Source: Lithodes maja (Eukaryota; Arthropoda; Malacostraca; Decapoda; Lithodidae). Taken from it: 64,000 nt of DNA. The position numbers were made by a program, and so were the translations under genes. Numbering within the stretch: the stretch's first letter is position 1; each line of letters opens with the position of its first letter. Location of the stretch: assembly GCA_037953745.1 (NCBI GenBank), contig JBAKBP010000182.1, forward strand, positions 186,001 to 250,000, written 5' to 3'. The notes under the pieces are model-generated. The model was not told the DNA's origin and did not search any database. It was given only the letters and a program-made list of their open reading frames with translations. This document shows positions 1-10,344 of the stretch, one piece after another.

Positions 1-2178
1 CCATATTGCCGGTTGTGACAACGTGGTTGCAGATGGTCGTTCAAGGGTATATGATCCTGGGTAGATTGACACACGGGTAGCCTCCTGCTTTAGTTTGAAT
101 AGTATTTTGCGCTTGGTGCTTGTTGGCTCGCGGTTGTAGCCCAGCGTATTGGGTCGTAAAGCAGGAGTTGAGCGTTTGGTATAGAAGAAAATAGGCTGCC
201 CTTATAGTGCAGCCGGGAAAAACATATTAAAATATAAAAATCATAAAAAAAAATTCTTTCTTTTTTATATAGATAATTGTATAAGTTTGTCATAGCCTAT
301 TGAGTTTGAGTAGTCCACGAACTATCAAACGGCTGAGCTGCTGTAAGCTCGCTCTGGGAGCATGATATTGTGTCTTTTGCTATTGTTGGGAGGAGTTATA
401 AAATGTGATTTTTTTTTTTTAATAATAAGATGTGTTTTAGTGATAAACTCAGCTTTGTTTTAGTGCCATGCGGTCGCTGGGTGTGAGGGGCTTGATAGGG
501 TTCTGTGTGTGTCAGATTTTGGCTCAGGGTTGAGCAAGTAAAATCTTGGGGGAGGTGTGACGCATGTCGAGTGTGAGCATGCTGTACAGAACGCCTAGTC
601 ATGCCCCACTCTCGCTAGGATCGTCAGGGCAGGAACTTTGGCTGTAGTCTGTGTAGAGTTTTCTAACTTAGTTCATGTGAGCCGTTGTACTATAAGTATT
701 ATGAATATGTATTTTGTTTTCATCTGAGTCAACGAGTTCTATTTTATATCATTAGTTATAAGTATTGTGTATAAAACTTATTTGTAATGATGAGAGGAGA
801 GAGAGAGAGATTACGTAATGGGGGGTCAGTCGGTGCGCCATGCGGGAGGTGGGCCTAACTCACTAGCACTCCCCTCCTCCCTCCTCCCCCTCAGTGCGTG
901 GGAAAGCCTTTGTCTATCCCAGATTGAGAGAGATAAATTACGTAATGATTGTCAGTGGGCGGTCCTTAGTTGTTTACGATATGCTCACTAGAGGGCCGAG
1001 TATAAAAAGGGAAGTCTCGCCACATTTTCTTCAGAACTCATTAGGCAGAGCGACTTCTCATTTCCCTTGATAACTATAGACATTCTTCTGACTGATGTGA
1101 ACTTTCTCTACTATCTGTACCGCCTTTTTTCCTCTTTTCCCGACCCTTTTTAACCTCAATGATCCCTTTGGTGCAGAGCTAGTCAGCCAACGTATTATCG
1201 CTTGAGTTCTCACGAGATATATGCCTATTAGATAGCCTATTTTGGAAGGGATAACTAGAATAGGATTGATTAATGTTTGTTGCACTCGTATATGCATTTC
1301 CCTGTGTATTATTATTATTGTTCCTGTTTTCTGCTGGTCTAGGTAATGCTAGACTGGGATAAGGCTACTGGTGTTGTGATTCCCGATGTGTACTAGATTT
1401 TGTTGAACCTGTACAATCGCAACGGAGACGTGGGAAGCCTAGGTGGTCTTTCTGACTGTGTACCTTGTGAGTTTAGCACTGTGTTGCGAGTGAGGGCTTT
1501 TGCCTCTGCCACCCAACACTGTGCTAACTCGGTTGCTTTGACTTTGAGAGGATCGCCAGGAGAGAACCAGATACTAGTGATCTGGATCTCTCAAGAGAGC
1601 ATCCCGTCAATTAACGTAATTTGGCCGCACAGCCTTAAGGACCTCGCTAGGCTACGAGCCGCTTGCTCAGCCATTGTTTCCTAGCCTACTACATCCCAGC
1701 TAGACTTTGCTCGATTAGCAGATACAGAATAGTATTGAAGCTTTCCTTATGTATGATATTGTTTATGCACTATTGATTTCATGTGTTGCACGCTTAGCTA
1801 CTTTAGTGATTAGTGGCCCACGAGCACAATCCGAGTAGGCTATTGCCGGTGCATTGGCGGAGTACTTCTTTTTAATGTTTGCCATTTACTATTGCCTATT
1901 CTTATAATTCTTCTTATGTCAATTTAAACCTTTAATGATACTTAATTACCAGTGTGTTGCTTATTGAATTGCTGTTCAAAATCCGATACGTACTTCTTAC
2001 GAGCATCCGAGAAGCATCTAACTTTTTCAGAAGATTCCTTGCTCGATGCTCAAGGACTATTGATTAACGTAACGTAATAGTGCCGATCCGAAGTAGAGGG
2101 TGGAGGACTTCTTAAGTTCTTAGTCAAGGGTGGATTACTTCGGCTTCGGCCAACACTATTCTTTGGTGTTGTGGTGTC
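1..2178. other. No recognisable gene
   Basis: No long open frame and no recognisable domain was found. The stretch holds a poly-T run near 410-421, a GA-rich microsatellite near 792-810, two copies of the palindrome-centred decamer TTACGTAATG (811-820 and 938-947), and a TATA box described separately. Part of it may be the 3' untranslated region of the minus-strand LINE that ends at 2179, or an LTR, but no second LTR copy is visible in the window. Confidence 0.6.
1001..1040 (+). promoter_or_regulatory. TATA plus initiator-like core promoter
   Basis: TATAAAAAGG begins at 1001 and TCAGA, an arthropod initiator-like pentamer, begins at 1031. The spacing places the start site about 32 bases after the TATA box, which is the expected geometry. 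Upstream lie GA repeats (GAGA-factor-like) and two TTACGTAA palindromes of bZIP type at 812-819 and 939-946. No open frame of recognisable function follows, so this may be a retroelement LTR promoter or chance. Confidence 0.35.
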
Positions 2179-3684
2179 TTACTTCTTTGTTTGATTGTTG
2201 ACCAGACTAGATAATTCCTGTCTCTTTATTAGTCTGTTGTTGAACACTAGTACCGAGTTCTTATATACCCCGTTATAGCAGATCGAACTCTGGAGGGTAT
2301 TGGTGTTTTTTGTTCGACTGGCAGTACTCAGGGTTTGGGATCGTGTGTTTCCGTTGTGGCAGCGAGCCGTACTCGAGTCCTGATTGAGAGCCCTGGTGTA
2401 CCCGAGTGCCAGGTCGTAACACCGTGCTTTGAAACTATGCACTGATGGTGCAGACACTACTTCGGCTGGCAATTTGTTCCACCCACTAATCGAGTTGGTA
2501 GGAAATCTTTTACTTTTCAGATCAGATTTACTATTAAGCACTTTTAGTTTGTAGCTGTGACCTCTTGTTCTCTCACCTCTATCCCTCTCTATGAAGTTTT
2601 CTTGGTCGATTTTGTCAATACCTCTAACACATTTGTATATCTGAATTTGCTGTCCTCGTTTCCTTCTCTGTTCCAGTGTAGGTAGATTCAATCTCTCGAG
2701 CCTCTCCTGGTACTCCAAATTTTCCAAACCTGGGATCATCCTCGTAGCTGCTCTCTGTACCCTCTCAATTTTGTGGATATGTTTCTTCATGTGAGGGGAC
2801 CACACTACAGATGCATATTCCATCCTGGGTCTTATTATTGCCGTTATTATTTGTTTCATGGTGTTTTCATTAAGATAATTGAAAGACATCCTGATATTTG
2901 CCAATAGTGCTAGTGATTCTCTCACTATCTTATTTACGTGGCTTTCTGGAGACATGTTATCCTTAAATTCTATCCCCAAGTCTTTTTCTTTTTCTGCTTT
3001 GGGAATCACTTCGTTTCCTAGTTTATAATCTTTTCTAGGTCTGTACTTGCTTTTACCCATTTCTAGAGTCTTACATTTCCCTGCATTGAACTCCATATTC
3101 CATTTGATGCTCCATTCATGGATCTTTTGCAAATCTGCTTGGAGCTCAAGGCAATCCTCCTGGGTTCTGATCGTTTTAAGCAGTTTAGCATCGTCCGCAA
3201 ACATGCTCATGTAGCTTGTTAGTCCCTCAGGTAAGTCATTTACAAATATTAGAAACATGATTGGGGCTAGGACAGATCCTTGTGGTACCCCACTCGTAAT
3301 TTGAGTCCAGTTTGACGATTTCCCCCTTACTGTTGTTCTCATCTGTCTTCCGCTAAGGTAGCTCTCCATCCATTTCAGCAGTTTGTCTCCTACTTTTCCC
3401 TCATGTTTTAATTTCCACAGCAATCTCTTGTGTGGAACTTTGTCAAATGCCTTTTTAAAGTCTAGGTAGGCACAGTCTACCCATCCTTCCCTCTTGTCCA
3501 CTGTGTCTATTACTCTAGAGTAAAAACTCAACAAGTTGCTTACACATGATCTGCCTCCTCTGAATCCAAATTGTCGGTCAGTAATTAATCTTTTGGATTC
3601 CAGGTAGTTAACCCATTTGTCCCTTATTAATCCTTCCAGAATCTTCATGAGGATGCTCAATAGTGATACAGGTCTATAGTTCAT
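2179..3684 (-). CDS. LINE reverse transcriptase, C-terminal half of ORF2
   Basis: This frame encodes the RT that would copy the element's RNA at a nicked genomic site. Visible RT blocks in order are NYRPVSLLS near the start, DFKKAFDKVPH, SGVPQGSVLAP and the catalytic FADDAK box. They are followed by a thumb and a C-terminal region with the RAATRMIPGL block typical of CR1/Jockey-type elements. No stop or frameshift interrupts about 500 codons, so it is not old, but the missing endonuclease makes it dead on arrival by 5' truncation. It resembles, but is not identical to, the LINE at 10388-11435. Confidence 0.8.
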   Translation of the reverse strand: MNYRPVSLLSILMKILEGLIRDKWVNYLESKRLITDRQFGFRGGRSCVSNLLSFYSRVIDTVDKREGWVDCAYLDFKKAFDKVPHKRLLWKLKHEGKVGDKLLKWMESYLSGRQMRTTVRGKSSNWTQITSGVPQGSVLAPIMFLIFVNDLPEGLTSYMSMFADDAKLLKTIRTQEDCLELQADLQKIHEWSIKWNMEFNAGKCKTLEMGKSKYRPRKDYKLGNEVIPKAEKEKDLGIEFKDNMSPESHVNKIVRESLALLANIRMSFNYLNENTMKQIITAIIRPRMEYASVVWSPHMKKHIHKIERVQRAATRMIPGLENLEYQERLERLNLPTLEQRRKRGQQIQIYKCVRGIDKIDQENFIERDRGERTRGHSYKLKVLNSKSDLKSKRFPTNSISGWNKLPAEVVSAPSVHSFKARCYDLALGYTRALNQDSSTARCHNGNTRSQTLSTASRTKNTNTLQSSICYNGVYKNSVLVFNNRLIKRQELSSLVNNQTKK

Positions 3685-3737
3685 TGGTTTATCTCTGCTT
3701 CCTCCCTTAAATATAGGAATAATAATTTCCTCCCCGG
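2179..3737 (-). mobile_element. 5'-truncated LINE fragment with reverse transcriptase
   Basis: The open frame is uninterrupted from the element's left stop codon to at least 3737, where the sequence passes abruptly into DIRS leader sequence. Upstream of the first ATG (3684) the frame still reads as LINE RT (PIFKGGSRDKP), so the element is truncated rather than starting at that ATG. The endonuclease and ORF1 are missing. I place it in the CR1/Jockey-like group from the RT motifs; the exact clade is uncertain. Confidence 0.8.
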
Positions 3738-4383
3738 CGATCTTTTACAAAGAAGTGGGGATAGGAACAATTGGGGTTAACTTTTAAACTTTAAATCGCC
3801 CGGCGGGTGCAACCTGGAAGGGTGGGATGACCGAATTTACAAAATTCAGTTTAGTTGACCAGACAATTGACGTTTTTTAACCCCTCCACCCCGGAAGGGC
3901 TCTTGAACGCCCATAACAACCTCGGCCCGCGCAACCCGGAAGGGCTCTTGAACGCCCATTGCTTGCGTGCGTGCTTTCGAATGCCTCGCGTACATTTTTG
4001 GTATCATGGGACGGTAGGTGGCGCCACCAGGCGTAAACGACGCCACAGCAACAGTATCTACCCCGACGCCATCATGGACAGTACGCCAAATAGTGATTCC
4101 GCTGTGTCCGATACCGTGCTTACTACGACGCCCTTGCTAGTTCGTCGCACCTTACCCCGACGCCATCGCCTAAATGTGTTATCTCCCGGAGGTATAGAGA
4201 CGACATTGAGACTATATGAGCGTGCTGATGCCAAGTATATTGTTGATGATATAGTCAGTGACGACTCCAGTAATTATAAGTCGAGTGATTATGGCCATGA
4301 GAGTGAGAAAGAAGAGCAATTCCTGGGATTTGCGAGAGAACATGACAGTGATGAGAGTGATGAAGGTGATGTACCAGTTGTTG

Positions 4384-4902
4384 TTGTTGTTGTTTTTCCC
4401 CAAGCTGCCTGGCCGAACAGCCCCAAGGCCCCGAGCAAGGCCAAGGCCACAACCGAGCGCCCCCACAGAACCCCCCCTGCCGACCACAACAAAGCCTGGG
4501 TGACCGAAGCCACTCCATGGCGGGGAGCCGAGGAGGGCGCGGAAACGCCCGGGAAACCAAAGCCCCACCCAGGGCCCTGTGCCCCTCAGCAATTATGAAG
4601 AGAAAGTTGAAGGGCAAAGGAAAGATGTGACGCTTTGGCTTCCAATCTTGGTAGATTAGGAGGTCAATCCACGCAAGAGACGCCGTCACTTGAGATCTAG
4701 AAAATATATAAGTAAAAGGAACAGTCAGAGTAAGCTATGGGTATGGCAGAGATCGCTCAGTTCTCACTCTGATAGACCAGCCCATCACCACATGACTAGA
4801 ACCCAATCCTCTCAGCATCAGCTAGGAAAGGCCCTAGAAAGCTGCCTTTGGCGGGGGGATAGCTCCCCTATTTCAACCCTTTTCGGGGTTGGGCACCCGC
4901 CT
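4384..4902 (-). mobile_element. SINE-like retroposon, (CAA)n tail
   Basis: It is flanked by a 14-base target duplication TGTACCAGTTGTTG at 4370-4383 and 4903-4916. Read on the minus strand it starts GGGCGGGTGCCC and ends in a short AAC/CAA repeat. A near-identical full-length copy lies at 58050-58554 and a 3' fragment at 18307-18493. No RNA polymerase III boxes were clearly recognised, so it could be a SINE or the tail of an unidentified LINE. It interrupts the transposase of piggyBac A. Confidence 0.8.
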
Positions 4903-5942
4903 TGTACCAGTTGTTGAGGAAGCTGGTTTACCTAAAGACAGTGAACTTGAGAGAGTGAGTGAGTGGGAGAGTTCAAGGTCACTCACCAAATTTCGCACTC
5001 CAAGCCCTTCCCCAGGTAAATCGCCTTTCAAGCTACACTTGTATAAGCAGAAAATACATTGCCAAGGGTTGAGGACCCCCCACTTTCGGCCTATTTGCCT
5101 CCTAGGTCCCCCGACAGGAGACATACTGCTGCCGAAAAGGGGAAAGGTAGGAAATATACCAAAAAAATGAAGAAAAGTAAGAGAGTTTTGTTCGAGGCTC
5201 CCGCGGCGTCCACCCCTGCCGGCCCCAGCCATACGTCCCCGCAACTTTCCCCACGGTCCTCCCCACCTCTCCCGCCTTCAACATGTCTTCCTGAAGAAGT
5301 CTTTGAGCTCGCATCACCAATACCTGGGCCTAGTGACAGTGAAACATTGCTTTCTGTCACTCGTCGCAGGCCAAGGAGCCCAGGACCTCGGGGGGACACA
5401 GCCTCACCTGCCACTCCTTCCCCACCTCGCCCACGCATCACTGGTTCCCCGCCAGATTATGTGGGGGCCACTGATGATGAAGGGCACCTCTCTGAAGACT
5501 CTGGCCATGATTACATAGGTCCACCGTCAGGGCAAGATGACCACTCTGACGATGACTATATGGACATCGACGACCCTCGACCCATCCGCTTGGCCCGGCG
5601 TCGTGCTGCCCGTCGTGCTGCCCGCCGCCCTGGCCGACGCCCTCGCCGCCCAAGGCGCGCGCCTCCCGAGTTGGCCGTGGGCGTGCTGGGCCACCAGCTG
5701 GAGCTCCTCGTCAGCGTAGACAAGACCCATTCTACGTTTTTCAGTGGCAAGACGTAGTTGATGGGGATGGATACAACCCTGATGTGCCAGCTTTTGATGA
5801 GGTACTGGAGGGTTCAGGCATTACCCCCAATTTTCCTGCAGGCCCCAATGCTCCACCACACAAACTATTTGAGGCCTTCTTTGATGAGGAGGTGGTAGGC
5901 TATGTTGTCAAAGAGACAAATAAGCAGCACCAATTCCAGGTC

Positions 5943-7261
5943 TTCTATGTCTTCTAAGCGTAGTAGGGAAGGTATACAGTAGGGTAGTGATTGAGAGAGT
6001 GAGAGTGAGAACGGAGAAATGGATAGGCGACGAGCAGGGAGGCTTTAGGAAGGGAAGAGGATGTGTAGATCAGATTTTTACCCTGAATTGTGTTGTGGAG
6101 AAGTATCTGGAGAAGAAACAAAAGGTGTATGTTGCCTTTATGGACTTGGAGAAGGCCTATGACAGAGTGGATAGAGAAGGTTTGTGGAAAGTACTTAGAA
6201 TATACGGAGTAGAGGGCAAGTTGCTGAAAGCAGTGAAGAGCATGTATGAGGGTGCAAAGGCGGCAGTACGTGTGGAGAGTGAGCAGAGCGAGTTCTTTGA
6301 CCTGAATGTTGGTTTGAAACAGGGGTGTGTGATGTCCCCGTGGTTGTTTACTGTATATATGGATGGAGTTATGAAAGAAATACTATCAAGAGCAGTGGAT
6401 GTTGGTGTATCGCTGAAAAGGGAGGGAATTGAGTGGAAGCTACCTATACTGCTGTTTGCGGATGATACAGTTCTGATGAGTGATAATGAATGGGAGTTGC
6501 AGGGTCTGGTATATGAGTTTGGAACAGTGTGCGAAAAACGGAATTTGAAGGTAAATACGGGGAAGAGCAAGGTTATGGTCTTCGAAAGGGGTGAAGTCAC
6601 AGAGTGTGAGGTGAAGCTGAACGGTCAGGCTATGGAGATCGTCAACTCTTTTAAGTATCTGGGCAGTGTGTTGAGTAAAGATGGGACTATGGATGAAGAG
6701 GTGCGGGAGAGGGTACAACAGGGGAAGAGGGTTGTAGGAACGCTAAAAGCAGTAACAAGAAATAGGGTGGTCAGTATGGAAGTGAAGAAGTCCTTGCATG
6801 ACAGTGTGGTAATCCCGACACTGACTTACGGAAGCGAAGCATGGACGTTGGTTGAGAGACTCAGACCAAGAGTGAGAGCAGTGGAAATGAATTACTTAAG
6901 GAGTGCGTGCGGAATTACATGGAGGGATAGACAGACTAATGAGGAAGTAAGAAGGAGGTGTGGTGTGGAGGTAGATGTGCTGGAAAGTGTGAAAAGGAAC
7001 AACTTGAGATGGTTCGGCCATATGGAACGTATGGAAAGCGAGAGAATGACTAAGAGGGTGTACGAGAGCGAGGTGGAGGGACAGAGGGGGAGAGGTAGAC
7101 CGAATATGAGGTGGAAGGATGGAGTGAGGAACTACATGAATGAAGGCGGTGCTGGTTGGGGGGAGGGGCGTCGACTGACTGGGGACAGAGGTGCATGGGG
7201 GCGGTTCGTTCGTGGCCACTCCTTCGGGGATCACGGCGTCAGGCAATAGATAGATAGATAG
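5943..7261 (+). mobile_element. RTE-type LINE, 5'-truncated
   Basis: It is flanked by an 11-base duplication AATTCCAGGTC at 5932-5942 and 7262-7272, and the uninterrupted site is preserved in piggyBac C. The 3' end is a short tetranucleotide tail (TAGA repeats, about 7249-7261), as RTE elements often have. The endonuclease half is absent because of 5' truncation. Confidence 0.92.
5987..7249 (+). CDS. RTE-clade reverse transcriptase, partial ORF2
   Basis: The open frame covers the RT from palm to C-terminus. Motifs include QGGFRKGRGCVDQIF, FMDLEKAYDRVDR, LKQGCVMSPWLF, the catalytic FADDTVL box, and the RTE-type C-terminus with LRWFGHMERM and GRGRPNMRW. The apparent start is not an ATG and the frame is open to the 5' truncation point, so no start should be assigned. 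It is free of stops for 420 codons, suggesting a recent insertion. It cannot move itself because the endonuclease is missing. Confidence 0.88.
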   Translation: MIERVRVRTEKWIGDEQGGFRKGRGCVDQIFTLNCVVEKYLEKKQKVYVAFMDLEKAYDRVDREGLWKVLRIYGVEGKLLKAVKSMYEGAKAAVRVESEQSEFFDLNVGLKQGCVMSPWLFTVYMDGVMKEILSRAVDVGVSLKREGIEWKLPILLFADDTVLMSDNEWELQGLVYEFGTVCEKRNLKVNTGKSKVMVFERGEVTECEVKLNGQAMEIVNSFKYLGSVLSKDGTMDEEVRERVQQGKRVVGTLKAVTRNRVVSMEVKKSLHDSVVIPTLTYGSEAWTLVERLRPRVRAVEMNYLRSACGITWRDRQTNEEVRRRCGVEVDVLESVKRNNLRWFGHMERMESERMTKRVYESEVEGQRGRGRPNMRWKDGVRNYMNEGGAGWGEGRRLTGDRGAWGRFVRGHSFGDHGVRQ

Positions 7262-8876
7262 AATTCCAGGTCCACTTTTTGGGCAAGGTGACCAAGGGCC
7301 ACATGAGGCAGTGGACCCCAGTGACTCATAAAGAGTTCATGGTGTTCCTGGCACTCACCATGCTAATGCCTCATGTCAAGAAGCATAGGTTGCCTGACTA
7401 TTGGATCACCAATGATCTGATATCCACCCCTGCCTTCGGGAAATATATGTCTCGCGACCGGTACCTTGATATCCTCGCAGCGCTCCATCTTGTCACCAAT
7501 ACCGACATCCACCTCGGTGACAAGCTGTGGAAGATTAGGACGTTGTACGAGATGATGCGAGAACGCTTCACCTCCTACTTCAAGCCCTTCCGCAAGGTCG
7601 TCATTGACGAGTCTCTTGTGCTGTTCCGGGGAAAACTCAGCTTCCGGCAGTACATCCCCTCAAAAAGACATCGCTTTGGCATAAAATTCTTTGTGCTGTG
7701 CGACTGCCAAACTGGCTATGTCCTGGACTTCCTGGTCTACAGCGGGAAGGAAGGGGACTTGCTTGTGGACCCCCTCATTGGCTTTGGCGGAGCAGTGGTG
7801 CAAGCCATGATGGACCGCTACTTTCACAAGAATCACGTCCTCTACACGGACAATTATTACACGTCCCCCACTCTCTCACAGTACCTGCATGAGCACAAGA
7901 CGGGGACTGTAGGCACAGTACGAGGGAAAAGGAAGGGCATGCCACCTTTCCCTCCAAAGACCAAAAAAGGTGATGTGTTGAAGAAGAAGTCGGGGCCCAT
8001 TCTGGCTATCCACTGGCACGACCAGCGGAAGGTCAACCTCCTGACCACCATCCACAAGGGGGAAATGGTGGAGACTGGCAAGGTGGATCGCCGCACCCAG
8101 ACCAAGCCCGATGCTGTCCTGGACTACAACATCAACATGAGGCTGGTGGACAAGTCCGACATGCAGATAGGCTTCATTGACTGCCTGCGTAGATGGTACA
8201 AAAAGTTCTTTCTGCATATGGTGGACATGTCAGTTCTGAATGCCTACAATATATACAAGCTTCGGAATGTGAACACACCCATGAAGTTCAATAGCCTGCA
8301 GAGGTTCCAAAAGCAGGTGTTGACGGAGCTCCTGGAGAAGTATGCTACGCCACAGAGGGCAGTGGCACATCCTGGGCCCGCCGTTATTGACCGCTTGCAG
8401 TGTGCTCAATACTTGATTAGGCACAGGCTTGGTTCCCTGCCTCAGAATGAATCAGGAAGAACACAGCAGAAGCGGTGCCATGTCTGCTACAACAGCAGGG
8501 TGAGGCCGAGGCCAGGTAAAAAGTCAACCATGGAGTGTGTGGAGTGCAAGGTGGCACTCTGTGCTTTAGAGTGCTTCTTTGATTACCACTCCAAGCTGGA
8601 GTTCTAATAATCATACTGAAATTGCCAAATAAAATGACAATATGTACACTATAATTATATATAGGCAAAAAGTGGAAGAAAACCAATTTATTGTAATACA
8701 AAAGTCATGTATTATGAGAAAATTGATACAAATACAATTACACCATAATAATATGTGAAAGTGACACATATGTATATACCAAGTGACATTCATATGATTA
8801 GAACCTATAGAAATATATAAATCAGTGAAAAAAGACACAATAAATTGTATATAAAACGTTTACAAATCATATAACT

Positions 8877-9407
8877 AAGTGAAAGTGACACAAGACCTAA
8901 TATTTGATGGCCAAAGTATAATAAACACCTGTGATAACGAATAATCAGTGCCTAATACAACAATAACCTACCTCAATTACTAATAAAATGTACGGTATCG
9001 AGTGAAAATGAGCATTATCAGTGACAGTGACACTCTCTAAAGCATATTTGTCAAAGTGAAAGTGACACAAGACCTAATATTTGATGGCCAAAGTATAATA
9101 AACACCTGTGATAACGAATAATCAGTGCCTAATACAACAATAACCTACCTCAATTACTAATAAAATGTACGGTCTCGAGTGAAAATGAGCATTATCAGTG
9201 ACAGTGACACTCTCTAAAGCATATTTGTCAAAGTGAAAGTGACACAAGACCTAATATTTGATGGCCAAAGTATAATAAACACCTGTGATAACGAATAATC
9301 AGTGCCTAATACAACAATAACCTACCTCAATTACTAATAAAATGTACGGTATCGAGTGAAAATTAGCAATATCAGTGACAGTGATACCCTAATAAACATA
9401 TTTTATA
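8877..9407 (+). repeat. Three 177-bp tandem units in piggyBac A
   Basis: Units start at 8877, 9054 and 9231, each beginning AAGTGAAAGTGACAC. They lie between the transposase stop and the right terminus. Piggybacs B and C carry three 177-bp units in the same place. Confidence 0.93.
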
Positions 9408-9801
9408 TAATTGGCCTCAAAATAACTAGAAAAATATCAAATAAACATCACATTCTCAATATCAAACACTAAAATCGTCTAAGGGAGATAAATACTTTGG
9501 CGCGACGAGCGGCTAGGTGCGTCGTAGCCATGGCCGGGGCGACGCGTCCGAACGCGGAAAGAATTTGCCGCCGAAAAGCACTCGTCTTCCCGTGCTCACC
9601 ATTATGCAACCAGAGGGGCTAGAGACCTCTACTCAACGCCATTCGACAGAGGAAGGTTTGTGGAACATTATTCTTTTTTATTCACAACATTACATGCCAT
9701 ATTCATTGACTTACAGAGTAGTTAACATAGCCCAAAGATCGTCAAAACACCCGGTACTGCAGCACAGTCGCAAGCTATAGCCCCCGGGGCTGGAGGGTTA
9801 A

Positions 9802-10344
9802 ACTAATATTCACACCCGGCGGGTGCTCCTTGGAAGGGTGGGAATAACGAATTTACAATTCAGTTAGTTAACCAGACAATTGAGGGATACGTTTTGTATC
9901 GCCGCCTTCAACATACGGCGATCTAAAAAGATACTTCGGGAGAAGTTAGATCTCGTATATTTGTCAGGCTTCCCAGTTTTTCATCTACGAGATAATTCGG
10001 TGGCCGGCGTCTTTTTTAGTTTTTTTGTTCCCCAAAATTGAATCTTGAAACAAACACCACCGGAAAGACTTAATCTGTTATAAACGCCATGCTGGTCTTT
10101 ATATATTATGTCAGAGGGTATTCATAAATCTTTTGGACAAATTAAGATATTCTGATATCTTTTACTTAGGAAACCCCACCGCGTAGCGAGCTGTAGTCGT
10201 TGAGTATTACGTCTCGTTACCCGGCGGGTTATTTAACACTTGTGTGCGAACATGATTGGGTTAACCTTATGAGCATTAATTCCTGGAAATTATCTTTTTT
10301 TCCAGAGCTGGGTCCCGGCGGGCCTATGCAGAACCTGGAGTAAG
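9802..10344 (+). other. DIRS copy 1 leader, second segment
   Basis: This is non-coding leader, matching the minus strand of about 46740-47400 in DIRS copy B. It contains the 13-base near-palindrome CACCCGGCGGGTG at 9814-9826 and related CCCGGCGGG motifs. It also holds a TTCCTGGAAAT...TTTCCAG fold shared with copy B near 46740. Confidence 0.7.

Larger units (their letters stand above)
4074..8607 (+). pseudogene. piggyBac transposase A, broken
   Basis: It matches the intact transposase of piggyBac C (49501-52407) in segments. The start ATG is at 4074. The reading frame is broken by a SINE after about codon 102. A deletion of roughly 190 bp near 5060 removes part of the disordered N-terminal region. 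An RTE LINE is inserted at 5943. The catalytic half is readable again from about 7262 to 8607, with the first two catalytic aspartates still present (IDESLVLFRGK, codon at 7606; LYTDNYYTS) and the Cys-rich C-terminal finger (CHVC...CVEC). Two small in-frame losses relative to copy C, RVTK-like and TSC-like positions, lie near 8100 and 8190. Confidence 0.9.
3877..9801 (+). mobile_element. piggyBac element A, inactivated
   Basis: It is flanked by TTAA at 3877-3880 and 9798-9801, the piggyBac target duplication. The ends are imperfect inverted repeats, TTAACCCCTCCACCCCGG on the left against TTAACCCTCCAGCCCCGG on the complemented right. DIRS leader sequence continues across the two flanks, confirming the insertion site. 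Two direct copies of a module containing CCCGGAAGGGCTCTTGAACG lie just inside the left end. The element was later hit by a SINE (4384-4902) and an RTE LINE (5943-7261). Confidence 0.9.

Noticed and set aside
1400..1684. 94-codon frame downstream of the orphan promoter
   Set aside because: It begins with TTG, has no recognisable domain and average composition; a coding role cannot be supported.
4212..4689. Several overlapping open frames in and around the SINE
   Set aside because: They run across the SINE boundary and come from its GC-rich, stop-poor sequence; none keeps piggyBac text on both sides.
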